Assembly (NCBI GenBank): GCA_910585235.1
Contig: CAJUCM010000013.1
Coordinates: 1 to 46,432, forward strand
DNA: 46,432 nucleotides
From: an uncultured Christensenella sp.
GTDB taxonomy: Bacteria > Bacillota > Clostridia > Christensenellales > Borkfalkiaceae
Direction: 5' to 3'
Below, piece by piece: positions 18,601-26,224 of the stretch. Under the pieces are notes generated by a model. The model was not told where the DNA came from, made no database searches, and saw only the letters and a list, made by a program, of their open reading frames with translations. How positions within the stretch are numbered: position 1 is the first letter of the stretch; each line of letters opens with the position of its first letter. The position numbers and the translations under genes were made by a program.

Positions 18601-20858
18601 AGGTTTTGACCTTTACGACCGCGGCGGATAACGAGGTCGTTACGCTCACCGTAAGCAAACAAGAAGGAACGAACGACAATCCGTTGCTTGCGCTCATTGT
18701 GATTGCCGACGAGAGCACGAAGCTTCCCATGTATGCGGACGCCGTTTCGGACTATGCGGAACAGGTGATCGCCCAGATGTCTACTCTTGCGATCGGCACG
18801 AACTTCATGACGGACGGTTTGCAGGCAGTCGAAATCAAGGTGATGATGAGCGACGGCAGCGAGGAAGTTCATTCGGTGGCGAACGGTAATCTCATTTTCA
18901 AGTCCGCTACGCTCAATAGCGTTGCAAACGGAAGCGCGATCTATGCAACGTACGAGCTCAATTTCGACGGTATGAGCAAGATGACCGTGGAAAAGAGCTT
19001 CCAGGCGGCGCAGAGCGGAAAAGAAACCTATTACAATATCGATACTGGTTCGGACGGAACGAATGCGGGTACCCCCGGAACGAAGCAGGGGAGTAGTCCC
19101 GATCAAGAGGATGACGGTTCGACTTGGGGTTACTTTAATGCCGGCGGCGCGAACTGGAAGAACGAGGGGATTGAATCTTCGATCCGCGAATTTGCAAAGT
19201 CGGGGGATAGCGGCTACAATCTGCGCGGATTTGCGGCAAACGAAAATCTGACGGTCACGATCGGTTCGAACGTTCACGATTGGGGAAGCAGAACGACGGC
19301 GGTCAAATTCAACGGCGGTTCGGAGCAGAGTAATAAGTTAATGCCTCAGGCAAACGGCGGAAACGTAGAGCAAACCTATTCCACGAAAGCGGACGCAAGC
19401 GGAAACCTTAAAATCAGCTTTGTGACCAAGACGTCAAACGAAGGCCCTCAAATTTCCTATGTGCGCGTGGAATCTGTTCCGACGGGCGGAAGCAGTCTCA
19501 TTACGACGGTTCCGAATGCGCTCACGGCGGATAAGGCGAGTTACACGCCCACGAACGAGGGGGAAAAGATCGTGCTTTCCAACGTGGCGGAGGGAGCGAC
19601 GGTCTATGTTCTCGATTCCGAAAACAACTTCGTCGATTGCATTTCCGTTCCGGGTACGGCAAGCGCGACGCCGACTTATACTACCCTCGAATGGAAAGCA
19701 TGGGATAAGCTGGGCGAGTATGCCGAGGGCGTGCGCTTTATGCAGGCGTTTGTCGGCAATGCGAACGCCTCCGCAGAGCTTGCTTTATCGCTCGTTGTGA
19801 AGCCCATGCTCGATATACAGTTCGAGCGCGACGCAGTAGAGGACGGCAGCGTGATTGCGCTCCGTTTCAAGCCCGTCTTCCCCGAAGGGAGCAAGCGTAG
19901 CGTGTCGGAATTCCGTTTGAGACTTACGGACGGCGTAGAAGTAAACATTATCGACAGCTTCTTCTTCCGCACGATCTACAACGGAAATTATACCGCGATT
20001 ATGAAGGTGGACGGCGTGACTTATGAATATCCGTTCACGGTCGACGTGATCGATACGATCATATTGAACGTTGAAAAGAATGAAGCGTTTACAAGCGATC
20101 CCGTGAGCGTAACGCTTACGCCCGGTTCAACGAAAGGCGTTGCAAGAATGCTTGTGAACGGGGAAGAAAAACAGCTTTCGGGCGGAAAGTTTGAGTTCAG
20201 CGCAACGCAAAACGGCGAATATACCGTGGTGGTCGTATCCGCTTCTGGTTTCCAAAAGGCGTTTACGTTCGTGATCGATAACATCGAGCCCGCTACGCCG
20301 TCGCTGAATATCAGTATTTCCTATGACTTTGCCGCGGGACTGAAAGTCAACTATTCGACGAATGCCGCAGGCGGCGCGCTCTATGTATCCGTCAACGGCA
20401 AAGCGGCGACCAAAGTGGAAGAGGATATAGATTTGCTTGCCTCCAACGACGGAAAGTATGTATTCTATTATCAGAGCGGTACGGGCGTTAAGTCGGCGGA
20501 GCAGGTGTACTATGTGACGCACAACGTTGATGAGGCAAGACTTGCTACGGTAGATGTCGCTAAAAACGGAACCGTCTCCGTGGCGGGGTCGGGCGTTACG
20601 GCACAGCTCTTCCGCGCGGGAGATAAAACGCCGCTCGACCAAATGAACGTTTCGGGCAACGGCAAATACTATCTCGAACTTACTTCCGCAGAGGGGACGG
20701 AGATTGTCGTCATCGGCACTTCCGCAGCGCTCGATATTGACTGGATCGGTCTTTCAAACGTTGCCAACGTCGCTCTCACGATCGTGTTCTCTCTGCTCGC
20801 GGCGGGTCTAGTTGCGGGAACCGTGGCGATCGTAATAATCAAAAGGAGGAAATCCTGA
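15678..20858 (+). CDS. Giant membrane-anchored GH30 glycosidase (probable endo-beta-1,6-galactanase)
   Basis: A 1726-residue exported enzyme with a signal peptide ending near residue 43. The catalytic TIM barrel with beta side domain spans ~47-560. It opens with YQTLDGWGSTLAWWANEIG, a stretch resembling endo-beta-1,6-galactanases of GH30 (subfamily 5 type). FNE at 252-254 gives the acid/base E254, and MSEICW gives the likely nucleophile E368. Then follow a beta-sandwich (~565-750), an FN3-like region (~755-845), two malectin-like modules starting at 850 and 1118 (each with an aromatic-G start and a WGY) and Ig-like domains. A transmembrane helix (~1694-1721) ends in KRRKS, anchoring it to the membrane. 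It probably cuts beta-1,6-galactan chains of arabinogalactan at the cell surface. The substrate is inferred from family resemblance and neighbours. Confidence 0.8.
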   Translation: MRQKIKKTGKRSAALALCGALSLSFLAGGIASAVGGKYQAFASTADTITINTGMKYQTLDGWGSTLAWWANEIGDWTKPSAVGTTQREYIMELLYGKDGLDWNIARYNIGGGDDPSHTHMPDARNMPGFKGAREKTEEEKADPDNPYAGNFVPDELYCFEDPSGMTKSWEQTTDYNQLWVLDWIQKNRDDVMTEFFSNSPPYWMTKSGCASGMEDGSANLRDEYIEGYVDYFLDVYEYLLSQGFEFDYLQPFNESTSGQWHGFTGSQEGCDFTIEQKIEVLARLQDEVKARGYDIGYNYSDEVDSSKDVEVFSDTYNSSYKASNGMTGKDIIKNAEKFTYHIYGYTTGSASWLRRAANLFDKEVEMSEICWTRGDKHDVNDMSTAFQYSTSIIDILKYGGAQSYIFWQGVEDKVGQINGGSNYGLLQGVYYSAEEALEKGVDIASLGLAYQDVTTSKAYYVTGQYSKYMKKGYTIIECLGDRSLAAVSPNGDEVVIVKQNDDKSPKELTFNLDGFNATGITKVTTDETQNWGKEYLGVSGTTFKDTVSANSVTTYIIEGVQTKGDSHFIDSSDIELKNEVTINGDREFTFSNNYKFSEINALITEEPEEEALYITFANQHDKSKYKDNGGKSKDYLYGGTFYTNNTADYVVLHFKGTGFSLIAPQKSDAGTVNIWIDPQIQGNTISSSSTPVEVSLKKTESIWRGEVYRNNELDDGWHTVYVSPKSGYFNFDGFFVFTEKDKTADAIVAPTLNDAAASLKDGKLFAGFQKDDSLTEGGYEYFMEYRKAGGEWVRSSVQAVEADGAFLIEDTPSFHADRYDVRVVAVKGADTRVSSAKAVYFNPTKSGVLYYVDCGTGIYSNTFAGRVLGEYNSAYDKPFGTDLATGKAWGYLNVNGSTSGHYPADDAFGSVASGDFTTDNKITYKFTIPTAGTYRMTLGTFDPWSTRVGEYTLTGDQGMAQISGSFTTQKSARLEVLTFTTAADNEVVTLTVSKQEGTNDNPLLALIVIADESTKLPMYADAVSDYAEQVIAQMSTLAIGTNFMTDGLQAVEIKVMMSDGSEEVHSVANGNLIFKSATLNSVANGSAIYATYELNFDGMSKMTVEKSFQAAQSGKETYYNIDTGSDGTNAGTPGTKQGSSPDQEDDGSTWGYFNAGGANWKNEGIESSIREFAKSGDSGYNLRGFAANENLTVTIGSNVHDWGSRTTAVKFNGGSEQSNKLMPQANGGNVEQTYSTKADASGNLKISFVTKTSNEGPQISYVRVESVPTGGSSLITTVPNALTADKASYTPTNEGEKIVLSNVAEGATVYVLDSENNFVDCISVPGTASATPTYTTLEWKAWDKLGEYAEGVRFMQAFVGNANASAELALSLVVKPMLDIQFERDAVEDGSVIALRFKPVFPEGSKRSVSEFRLRLTDGVEVNIIDSFFFRTIYNGNYTAIMKVDGVTYEYPFTVDVIDTIILNVEKNEAFTSDPVSVTLTPGSTKGVARMLVNGEEKQLSGGKFEFSATQNGEYTVVVVSASGFQKAFTFVIDNIEPATPSLNISISYDFAAGLKVNYSTNAAGGALYVSVNGKAATKVEEDIDLLASNDGKYVFYYQSGTGVKSAEQVYYVTHNVDEARLATVDVAKNGTVSVAGSGVTAQLFRAGDKTPLDQMNVSGNGKYYLELTSAEGTEIVVIGTSAALDIDWIGLSNVANVALTIVFSLLAAGLVAGTVAIVIIKRRKS

Positions 20859-23410
20859 TGAATCAGTCGATTAAAAAATGGACGCTCGGATCGGCAATCG
20901 CGTTTTCGATCGGTTGCGTCGCACTCGCGGGTGCGCTGGTAACAAAACCCGTCGCGGCTTCCGCCGCGGAAACGGAGAGTCCTTACTTCTATTATGTAAA
21001 CGTCGGCGAAAGCGCGTTTACCGCAAAGGATACAAAACTCAATCTCGGCGCGGGGTCGTTGCAGGAGGGCGCTCTCGCCGATCAGCAAAAGGACGGAAAC
21101 GGCTGGGGCTATACCGTTCAGGGAACGGTTTCCTCTAATGCGGAGGAGGGCGTATTCGCTCATTATTCGACGGGTGCGGCGTATAGCTTTACGATGAGCG
21201 AAGCGGGCAAATATCAGCTTGCGCTCCTTGTAGAGGGAACCGGCACGCTTGCAATAACTCCCCAAAGTTCCGAGCTTGAACCGCAGGACGGAGAGGAAGA
21301 AACGCCCGTAACGCAAAGGCGCGTCCTGTCTCAAACCGTAACGCTGTCCGAGGCGGGCGACATTACGGTTACGACGGAAGGCTATCGGCTCTATGCGCTC
21401 ATGGTAGCGCCTGAGAATGCGGACGTCGTGCTCGACGCAACTTGGTCGGACGGCGAAGAGGGAAAAGTGATCGTCTATGGCGAACTCCTTGAAAAGGAGA
21501 CTTCCGTTAAGGGATATACTTCGGGAGGAAAAGATTATGCGCCCGTCGATTATTCCAATCTCCCCGGCGGAGGCGGTGCAAATGTAAATTTCAACGGATT
21601 TACCGCTTCGGGCGTGATCCGCGGAACGGATATTGCAATCAACCGCTACTTTGCGGTCATGCCGAAATCTCTCGAATATTTCGTCAACTGCGGTTCCGCC
21701 ACGGGTGTCGGCAGCAATCAATGGCAGTATGACGGCGAGGACGAAAACGATCAGTTCTATGGGTACAACGAGCTTGTCTGGAACTTCTACAAGGAGCAGG
21801 GCAATACGCTCAAAAACGACGGTATGGCGGATCAGCCTTATGCTTCCGGAAAAACTTGGGGATATACGACTTCGAGTATGCGCGGCGTGCGCAGAACGGC
21901 GGCTTACGCGTTCCCGTTCAATACGATCCGCTGGACGTCGCAAGGCGTTAGCGTAAAGTACGATAAACCGGGCGTTGCGGGGCTGAACGTCGGCTATAAG
22001 CTCGGCAATCTGACGCCGAACAAAGAATACGTCGTCTATCTCGGCACGAAGTCTTTCTGGCACGACCGTACCTGCGAGCTTACGATCAACGATTATTCGG
22101 GCAAAATCACGATCACCGCAGGACGCGACGTACAGGCGTACAGGGCAACGACGGATAATAGCGGCGTTCTCGACATTCTTCTGAAAGGTCCTGCAAGACA
22201 GGACGAAGCAATGCTGGCGTTCGTCGCCGTGCAAGATCCCGAAAAATATGTTCCCGCCGAGGCGCCCGCAACCAATCTTACGAGCGACGAGGCGATCGTA
22301 GATGTTTCGGCGACGACCGTGACCGTAAAGGGCGTTCAGGAGGGCGCAAAGTTGCAGATATACAACGAAGCGCGTCCCTACAACGTTCTCTACGAAGAGT
22401 TTGTCGATGTCAATAAGATCGGCGAGGACGGCGCTTACACGCTCGATTATAAAAAGCCTTTTACGGGCGTGAATAAATTTACGATCGTGCAGGTGACGAG
22501 CGGAGGCGTTTCTTTGGGACCGTCCGTGTCCGTAACCGATATTAAAGATTTTGCGATCACGGGCGTGGACGGCTACACGTCGCAGAATATCACCCTTCAC
22601 ATTACGGCGAAGGCGGCGAGCGGGATCGTGAAGTGTACCGTGCAGAAAGATTACGAAAAAATTCAGACGTTCGATTTGTACAGGATCGGCGAAATGAATC
22701 TCGATTACGTCGCGCGCGATAACGGAACTTATAAAGTCGTCGTCTATTCGGGAATTGACGGCGTCACATACAGCGAGAGCATCGTGATCGACAAGATCGA
22801 CAAGAAAGCGCCCGTGCTGACGCTTTCTCCCACCGGAGACGGCTGGGACGGATCCGGCTACACCGTAAAGGCGAGCGTCAATTCGATCGCGCCCGTCGCT
22901 TCCTACACGGTCTATAAAGACGGCGTGGAATTTAAGAAGGGCGAAAAACTTCCTTCAAAGTTCTCCTTTACCGAACAGGGCGAGTATGAAATTTCCGTCG
23001 TGACCGAAGCGAATGCAAGGGCGACGAGCTCCGTTTTCATCGGCGACGCACCCGTCTATACCAAAGTCACGAAAGAGCTTTCGGGCAAAGAACTCACATT
23101 CAGCTTCAAAGCGGTGGACGGCTATGAAATGCAGTCGCTTACCGTCTATCAGGTTGGAGACGGGCTTGCCACAAGACTCACCGTTATCGGCGGAAACGAG
23201 CTCACCGTTTTTGAACCTGCGACCTATGTTGCCGTCGTCAAAACGAATGCGGGCACGACTGAAATGTATCGTTTTGAAGTTTCTAAAAAGGACTTGCAGG
23301 ACGGTGCAAAACCTTCGTTTACGGGGGCGATCGTTGCGGGCGCAATCGCGGGAGCGGCGGCGATCGGGTTGCTGGTGACCGTACTCGTTTTCAAAAAGAA
23401 GAAATCATAA
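20858..23410 (+). CDS. Membrane-anchored surface protein with malectin-like WGY modules
   Basis: An 850-residue exported protein. The start overlaps the GH30 stop by one base (TGATG), with AAAGGAGG just upstream, so translation is coupled. It has a signal peptide (cleavage near 37), a module beginning YYVNVG (45-50) with WGY at 83-85, and a second beginning YFVNCG (274-279) with WGY at 334-336. Ig-like beta domains fill ~470-810, and a transmembrane helix (~823-845) ends in KKKKS. The two modules match the pair inside the upstream GH30 protein, so the proteins share evolutionary parts. There is no catalytic signature. It probably binds the same glycan and holds it near the enzyme. No named family could be assigned with confidence. 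Confidence 0.7.
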   Translation: MNQSIKKWTLGSAIAFSIGCVALAGALVTKPVAASAAETESPYFYYVNVGESAFTAKDTKLNLGAGSLQEGALADQQKDGNGWGYTVQGTVSSNAEEGVFAHYSTGAAYSFTMSEAGKYQLALLVEGTGTLAITPQSSELEPQDGEEETPVTQRRVLSQTVTLSEAGDITVTTEGYRLYALMVAPENADVVLDATWSDGEEGKVIVYGELLEKETSVKGYTSGGKDYAPVDYSNLPGGGGANVNFNGFTASGVIRGTDIAINRYFAVMPKSLEYFVNCGSATGVGSNQWQYDGEDENDQFYGYNELVWNFYKEQGNTLKNDGMADQPYASGKTWGYTTSSMRGVRRTAAYAFPFNTIRWTSQGVSVKYDKPGVAGLNVGYKLGNLTPNKEYVVYLGTKSFWHDRTCELTINDYSGKITITAGRDVQAYRATTDNSGVLDILLKGPARQDEAMLAFVAVQDPEKYVPAEAPATNLTSDEAIVDVSATTVTVKGVQEGAKLQIYNEARPYNVLYEEFVDVNKIGEDGAYTLDYKKPFTGVNKFTIVQVTSGGVSLGPSVSVTDIKDFAITGVDGYTSQNITLHITAKAASGIVKCTVQKDYEKIQTFDLYRIGEMNLDYVARDNGTYKVVVYSGIDGVTYSESIVIDKIDKKAPVLTLSPTGDGWDGSGYTVKASVNSIAPVASYTVYKDGVEFKKGEKLPSKFSFTEQGEYEISVVTEANARATSSVFIGDAPVYTKVTKELSGKELTFSFKAVDGYEMQSLTVYQVGDGLATRLTVIGGNELTVFEPATYVAVVKTNAGTTEMYRFEVSKKDLQDGAKPSFTGAIVAGAIAGAAAIGLLVTVLVFKKKKS

Positions 23411-23413
23411 ATT

Positions 23414-24235
23414 ATGAATAGCGGCGCAGAACAAAGCAAAGAATCCGATATTTTGATTCTGAATGCGGCAAACGAAGAATTTTTGCCGAATAAGGTCGTC
23501 CATTACCTCAAAGAGGAGGACAGGTCTTACTATGCGCTTCATCTCGTTACGCACGGAAAGGGAAAACTTATCTATAACGGTAAGGAATACAATCTCAAAA
23601 AGGGGGATATGTTCCTCGTATCCCCCCAAAGCGAGATGACTTATTACGCGGTCAATCAGTGGGGCTATTATTGGGTCAACGTAGGGGGCAAAAGGGTCAA
23701 CGAATTGCTTTCCGCCGTCGGATTCGGAGAATTTTTTATTTGCAAGGGCGTTTCGGATAACGAAATCGAACGCGCGTTTCGCCAAATGACGGGCGCGGTG
23801 CAGAGCGCCGACGATTTGTCTGCGGTCGGCTGGTTTCTCGTAATGCTTGGAAGACTCCGCAATCTCGGTGTCCGCAAGTTTGAGGGGCAGAGAATGTCCG
23901 AACGCCATATCGACGCGGCGATCCAGTATATTTTGTACAATTATTACTATCCCGACTTTTCTTTGGATTCGCTTGCGGGTAATCTTGCAATCAGTAAGAA
24001 TTATCTTTGTAAAATTTTCCGCGACCATACGGGGAAAACGCCGTTCGAGTATCTGATCGAGGTTCGCCTCGAAAGCGCGCGCAAGCGGCTTGAAGAGTCC
24101 GACGAGTCGGTACATGAGATTGCAAAAATCATCGGGTACCGCGATCCGCTCTATTTTTCAAAAGAGTTCAAACGCAAGTACGGAGTGTCGCCCCTGCAAT
24201 ACCGTAAAAATTACACAAGCCAACCAACGGAATAA
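23414..24235 (+). CDS. AraC-family transcriptional regulator of the glycan locus
   Basis: A 273-residue regulator. The N-terminal part (~30-90) is cupin-like (HLVTHGKGKLIYNGKEY, then KKGDMFLVSP), the usual sugar-sensing domain. The C-terminal ~100 residues hold two helix-turn-helix motifs, with LAGNLAISKNYLCKIFRDHTG in the first and the family signature IAKIIGYRDPLYFSKEFKRK followed by GVSPLQYR in the second. It starts 3 nt after the anchored protein and has only a weak purine-rich ribosome binding site. As last gene before a strong terminator it is probably made from the locus transcript and may control the promoter at 3930, possibly through the repeats found there. Confidence 0.9.
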   Translation: MNSGAEQSKESDILILNAANEEFLPNKVVHYLKEEDRSYYALHLVTHGKGKLIYNGKEYNLKKGDMFLVSPQSEMTYYAVNQWGYYWVNVGGKRVNELLSAVGFGEFFICKGVSDNEIERAFRQMTGAVQSADDLSAVGWFLVMLGRLRNLGVRKFEGQRMSERHIDAAIQYILYNYYYPDFSLDSLAGNLAISKNYLCKIFRDHTGKTPFEYLIEVRLESARKRLEESDESVHEIAKIIGYRDPLYFSKEFKRKYGVSPLQYRKNYTSQPTE

Positions 24236-24245
24236 CAAAATGTGC

Positions 24246-24282
24246 GTCCCGAAAGCAACTTGCTTTCGGGGCAAATTTTTTT
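24246..24282 (+). terminator. Intrinsic terminator ending the glycan locus
   Basis: A 12-bp stem with one G-U pair (24246-24257/24261-24272), loop ACT, then AAATTTTTTT. It lies 10 nt after the AraC stop codon. Confidence 0.9.
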
Positions 24283-24345
24283 ACACCGCTTTTTCCGCAA
24301 CGGATGTTTGGGTTTGAAAAAATTTCGGAAATCAGCGTAAAACGC

Positions 24346-24377
24346 TTGACGATAGGGGGGGGGTTATGTACTATAAT
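24346..24377 (+). promoter_or_regulatory. Promoter of the ABC exporter with a G9 tract in its spacer
   Basis: TTGACG (24346-24351) and TATAAT (24372-24377) are separated by 20 nt, three more than optimal, and the spacer contains nine consecutive G (24355-24363). Loss of three G would restore 17 nt. The ATG at 24389 lies 11 nt after the -10 box, so the leader would be about 5 nt. Confidence 0.65.
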
Positions 24378-24388
24378 GAATATATATT

Positions 24389-26224
24389 ATGAAAGGAAAA
24401 GAAAAAGGGGACAACGGCGGATTAAACGCCTTTTTCCGGAACAGTTATCCGTATTTCAAAAAACAAATTCCCGTGCTCTCGTTCGCGATGATCATGGGGC
24501 TTTTCCGTATGGTCATTTTATTGGTCATACCGCAGGTCGTACTTCTTTTGGTGGACAGGGTCATCAATCCCTTGCTTGGCGGCGGTGAAAAGGAGGGTGC
24601 AAGTATTTTTTCCTTTTTGCTGAACGGCGTTGCCGCGGACGACTATGTGAAAATTTTTCTGATTCTCGGCGGAGCGATGCTTGTTTCCGCCGTGCTGTTT
24701 TTCGTTTGCTTTTATCTGAAATGGAATCTGTCGCATTACTATTCGTTAAAGTGCGAAAAAAAATTGCGGGCGGATGCGCTTTCAAAAGTTAACGGTGCGA
24801 GCGCGCCGCTTCTTGCGCGCTATTCTTCCGGCGATCTTATTCTTATCACGACGAAAGATCCCTCCAATATCCGCGATATGTATATCGCTGTTCCGCAATG
24901 GATGCTTGACAGTTTGTTTTATGTGGCAATGTGTGCGACGTTTTTGTTCCGAATCGACTGGACGCTGATCTTCTTGCCCGTTTTCGGGGGCGCTTTCAGC
25001 GCGCTCGTCGTTGCGCTCTATAAAAAGAAAGTGGAAAAATATTTCGACGACGTATGGATGAATTCCTCGCAACTTTCTACGACGGTGCAGGAGAGCGTGT
25101 ACGGCGTGCGGACCGTGGCGTCGTTCGCGCGGGAAGGAGAGCGGCGCAAGATTTTTGCGCGCGACAACGATAAACTGCTGAAAACTTATTACGGCGGAAT
25201 GAAGATGTTTGCCGACCGTACTTTGGTTTCGGGCGTAGCAAGAACGCTTGTTCTCGTGGGGGAACTGGTGCTTGCCGTATTTTTGGGCATCCGCGCCCAG
25301 ATCACGCCGGGGGAATTTACCGCGACGATGGGTTACGTCGGGACCCTCATGTGGCAGATGAACAATCTCTTTTTCAGTTTTAACCAGGCGCAGCGCAATC
25401 TGGTGAGTGCGAAGCGGTTTTTCGGTTTTATGCACGAAAAAGACGAGACGGCGGAAAAGTACGGCACGGAAATTCCCTCCGATAAACCGGCTTTTTCTTT
25501 CCGCGGCGTCGGGGTGAAGAGCGGGGACAATTACGCGTTGAGAAATATCGATCTTGAAATCGGATACGGAAAGAAGCTCGGCGTCATGGGCAGAACGGGG
25601 AGCGGAAAGACGCTTTTATGCAAGCTCTTGCAGGGGTTTGCGGAAGCGGACGAGGGGGAGATTTACGTTGACGGAAAGCCCGTTCACGAATACAGCCGCG
25701 CGGCGCTCGCCCAAAACTGTTCGTACGCCATGCAGAACGTGTTTCTCTTTTCCAATACGATCGCGGCGAACGTGTCCCTTGCCGATCCCTACGCGCCTGC
25801 CGAGCGGGTCGAACGGGCGGGGGCTTTGGCGGAAGTGGACGAGTTTGCGCGGCGCTTTCCCGACGGCTACGATACGACGGTCGGAGAGAAGGGATTCGGA
25901 CTTTCGGGCGGACAGAAACAGCGCATTTCAATCGCACGCGCGCTGTTCAAGGATGCGAACGTTCTCGTTCTGGACGACGTGACGAGCGCGCTTGATCTGG
26001 ATACGGAACGCAGTATTTTCCGCAACCTGAAAGCGGAATGCGGAGATAAAACGCTTGTTATCGTGACGCACCGCGCCACCGCGCTCAAAGATTGCGACGA
26101 GATCATTTTTCTCGATCGGGGAGAGATCGTCGAGCGCGGTTCCTTTGCAGAGCTCATGGCGCAAAGGGGGAACTTTGCCGAAATTTACGAACGGCAGTTG
26201 AGCGAGGTGGCGTATGAAGAATAA
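24389..26224 (+). CDS. ABC exporter half-transporter, degenerate ATPase site subunit
   Basis: A 611-residue fusion of a six-helix membrane domain (~30-330) and a nucleotide-binding domain. Walker A is GRTGSGKT (401-408) and the signature LSGGQ is 505-509. Walker B ends LDD (528-530), with Asp530 where the catalytic Glu normally sits. That substitution is typical of one subunit of heterodimeric type IV exporters such as TM287/288 and BmrCD. The partner follows with an 11-nt overlap. No in-frame ATG exists between the start and the first membrane helix, which supports this start even though it has no ribosome binding site. The substrate is unknown: drug, lipid or peptide export are all possible. 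Confidence 0.92.
   Translation: MKGKEKGDNGGLNAFFRNSYPYFKKQIPVLSFAMIMGLFRMVILLVIPQVVLLLVDRVINPLLGGGEKEGASIFSFLLNGVAADDYVKIFLILGGAMLVSAVLFFVCFYLKWNLSHYYSLKCEKKLRADALSKVNGASAPLLARYSSGDLILITTKDPSNIRDMYIAVPQWMLDSLFYVAMCATFLFRIDWTLIFLPVFGGAFSALVVALYKKKVEKYFDDVWMNSSQLSTTVQESVYGVRTVASFAREGERRKIFARDNDKLLKTYYGGMKMFADRTLVSGVARTLVLVGELVLAVFLGIRAQITPGEFTATMGYVGTLMWQMNNLFFSFNQAQRNLVSAKRFFGFMHEKDETAEKYGTEIPSDKPAFSFRGVGVKSGDNYALRNIDLEIGYGKKLGVMGRTGSGKTLLCKLLQGFAEADEGEIYVDGKPVHEYSRAALAQNCSYAMQNVFLFSNTIAANVSLADPYAPAERVERAGALAEVDEFARRFPDGYDTTVGEKGFGLSGGQKQRISIARALFKDANVLVLDDVTSALDLDTERSIFRNLKAECGDKTLVIVTHRATALKDCDEIIFLDRGEIVERGSFAELMAQRGNFAEIYERQLSEVAYEE

Noticed and set aside
17319..22600. Long minus-strand open frames (17319-19277 and 20669-22600)
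   Set aside because: Both are antisense to the well-supported GH30 and anchored proteins, have Arg-rich low-complexity composition and no ribosome binding site or family resemblance.
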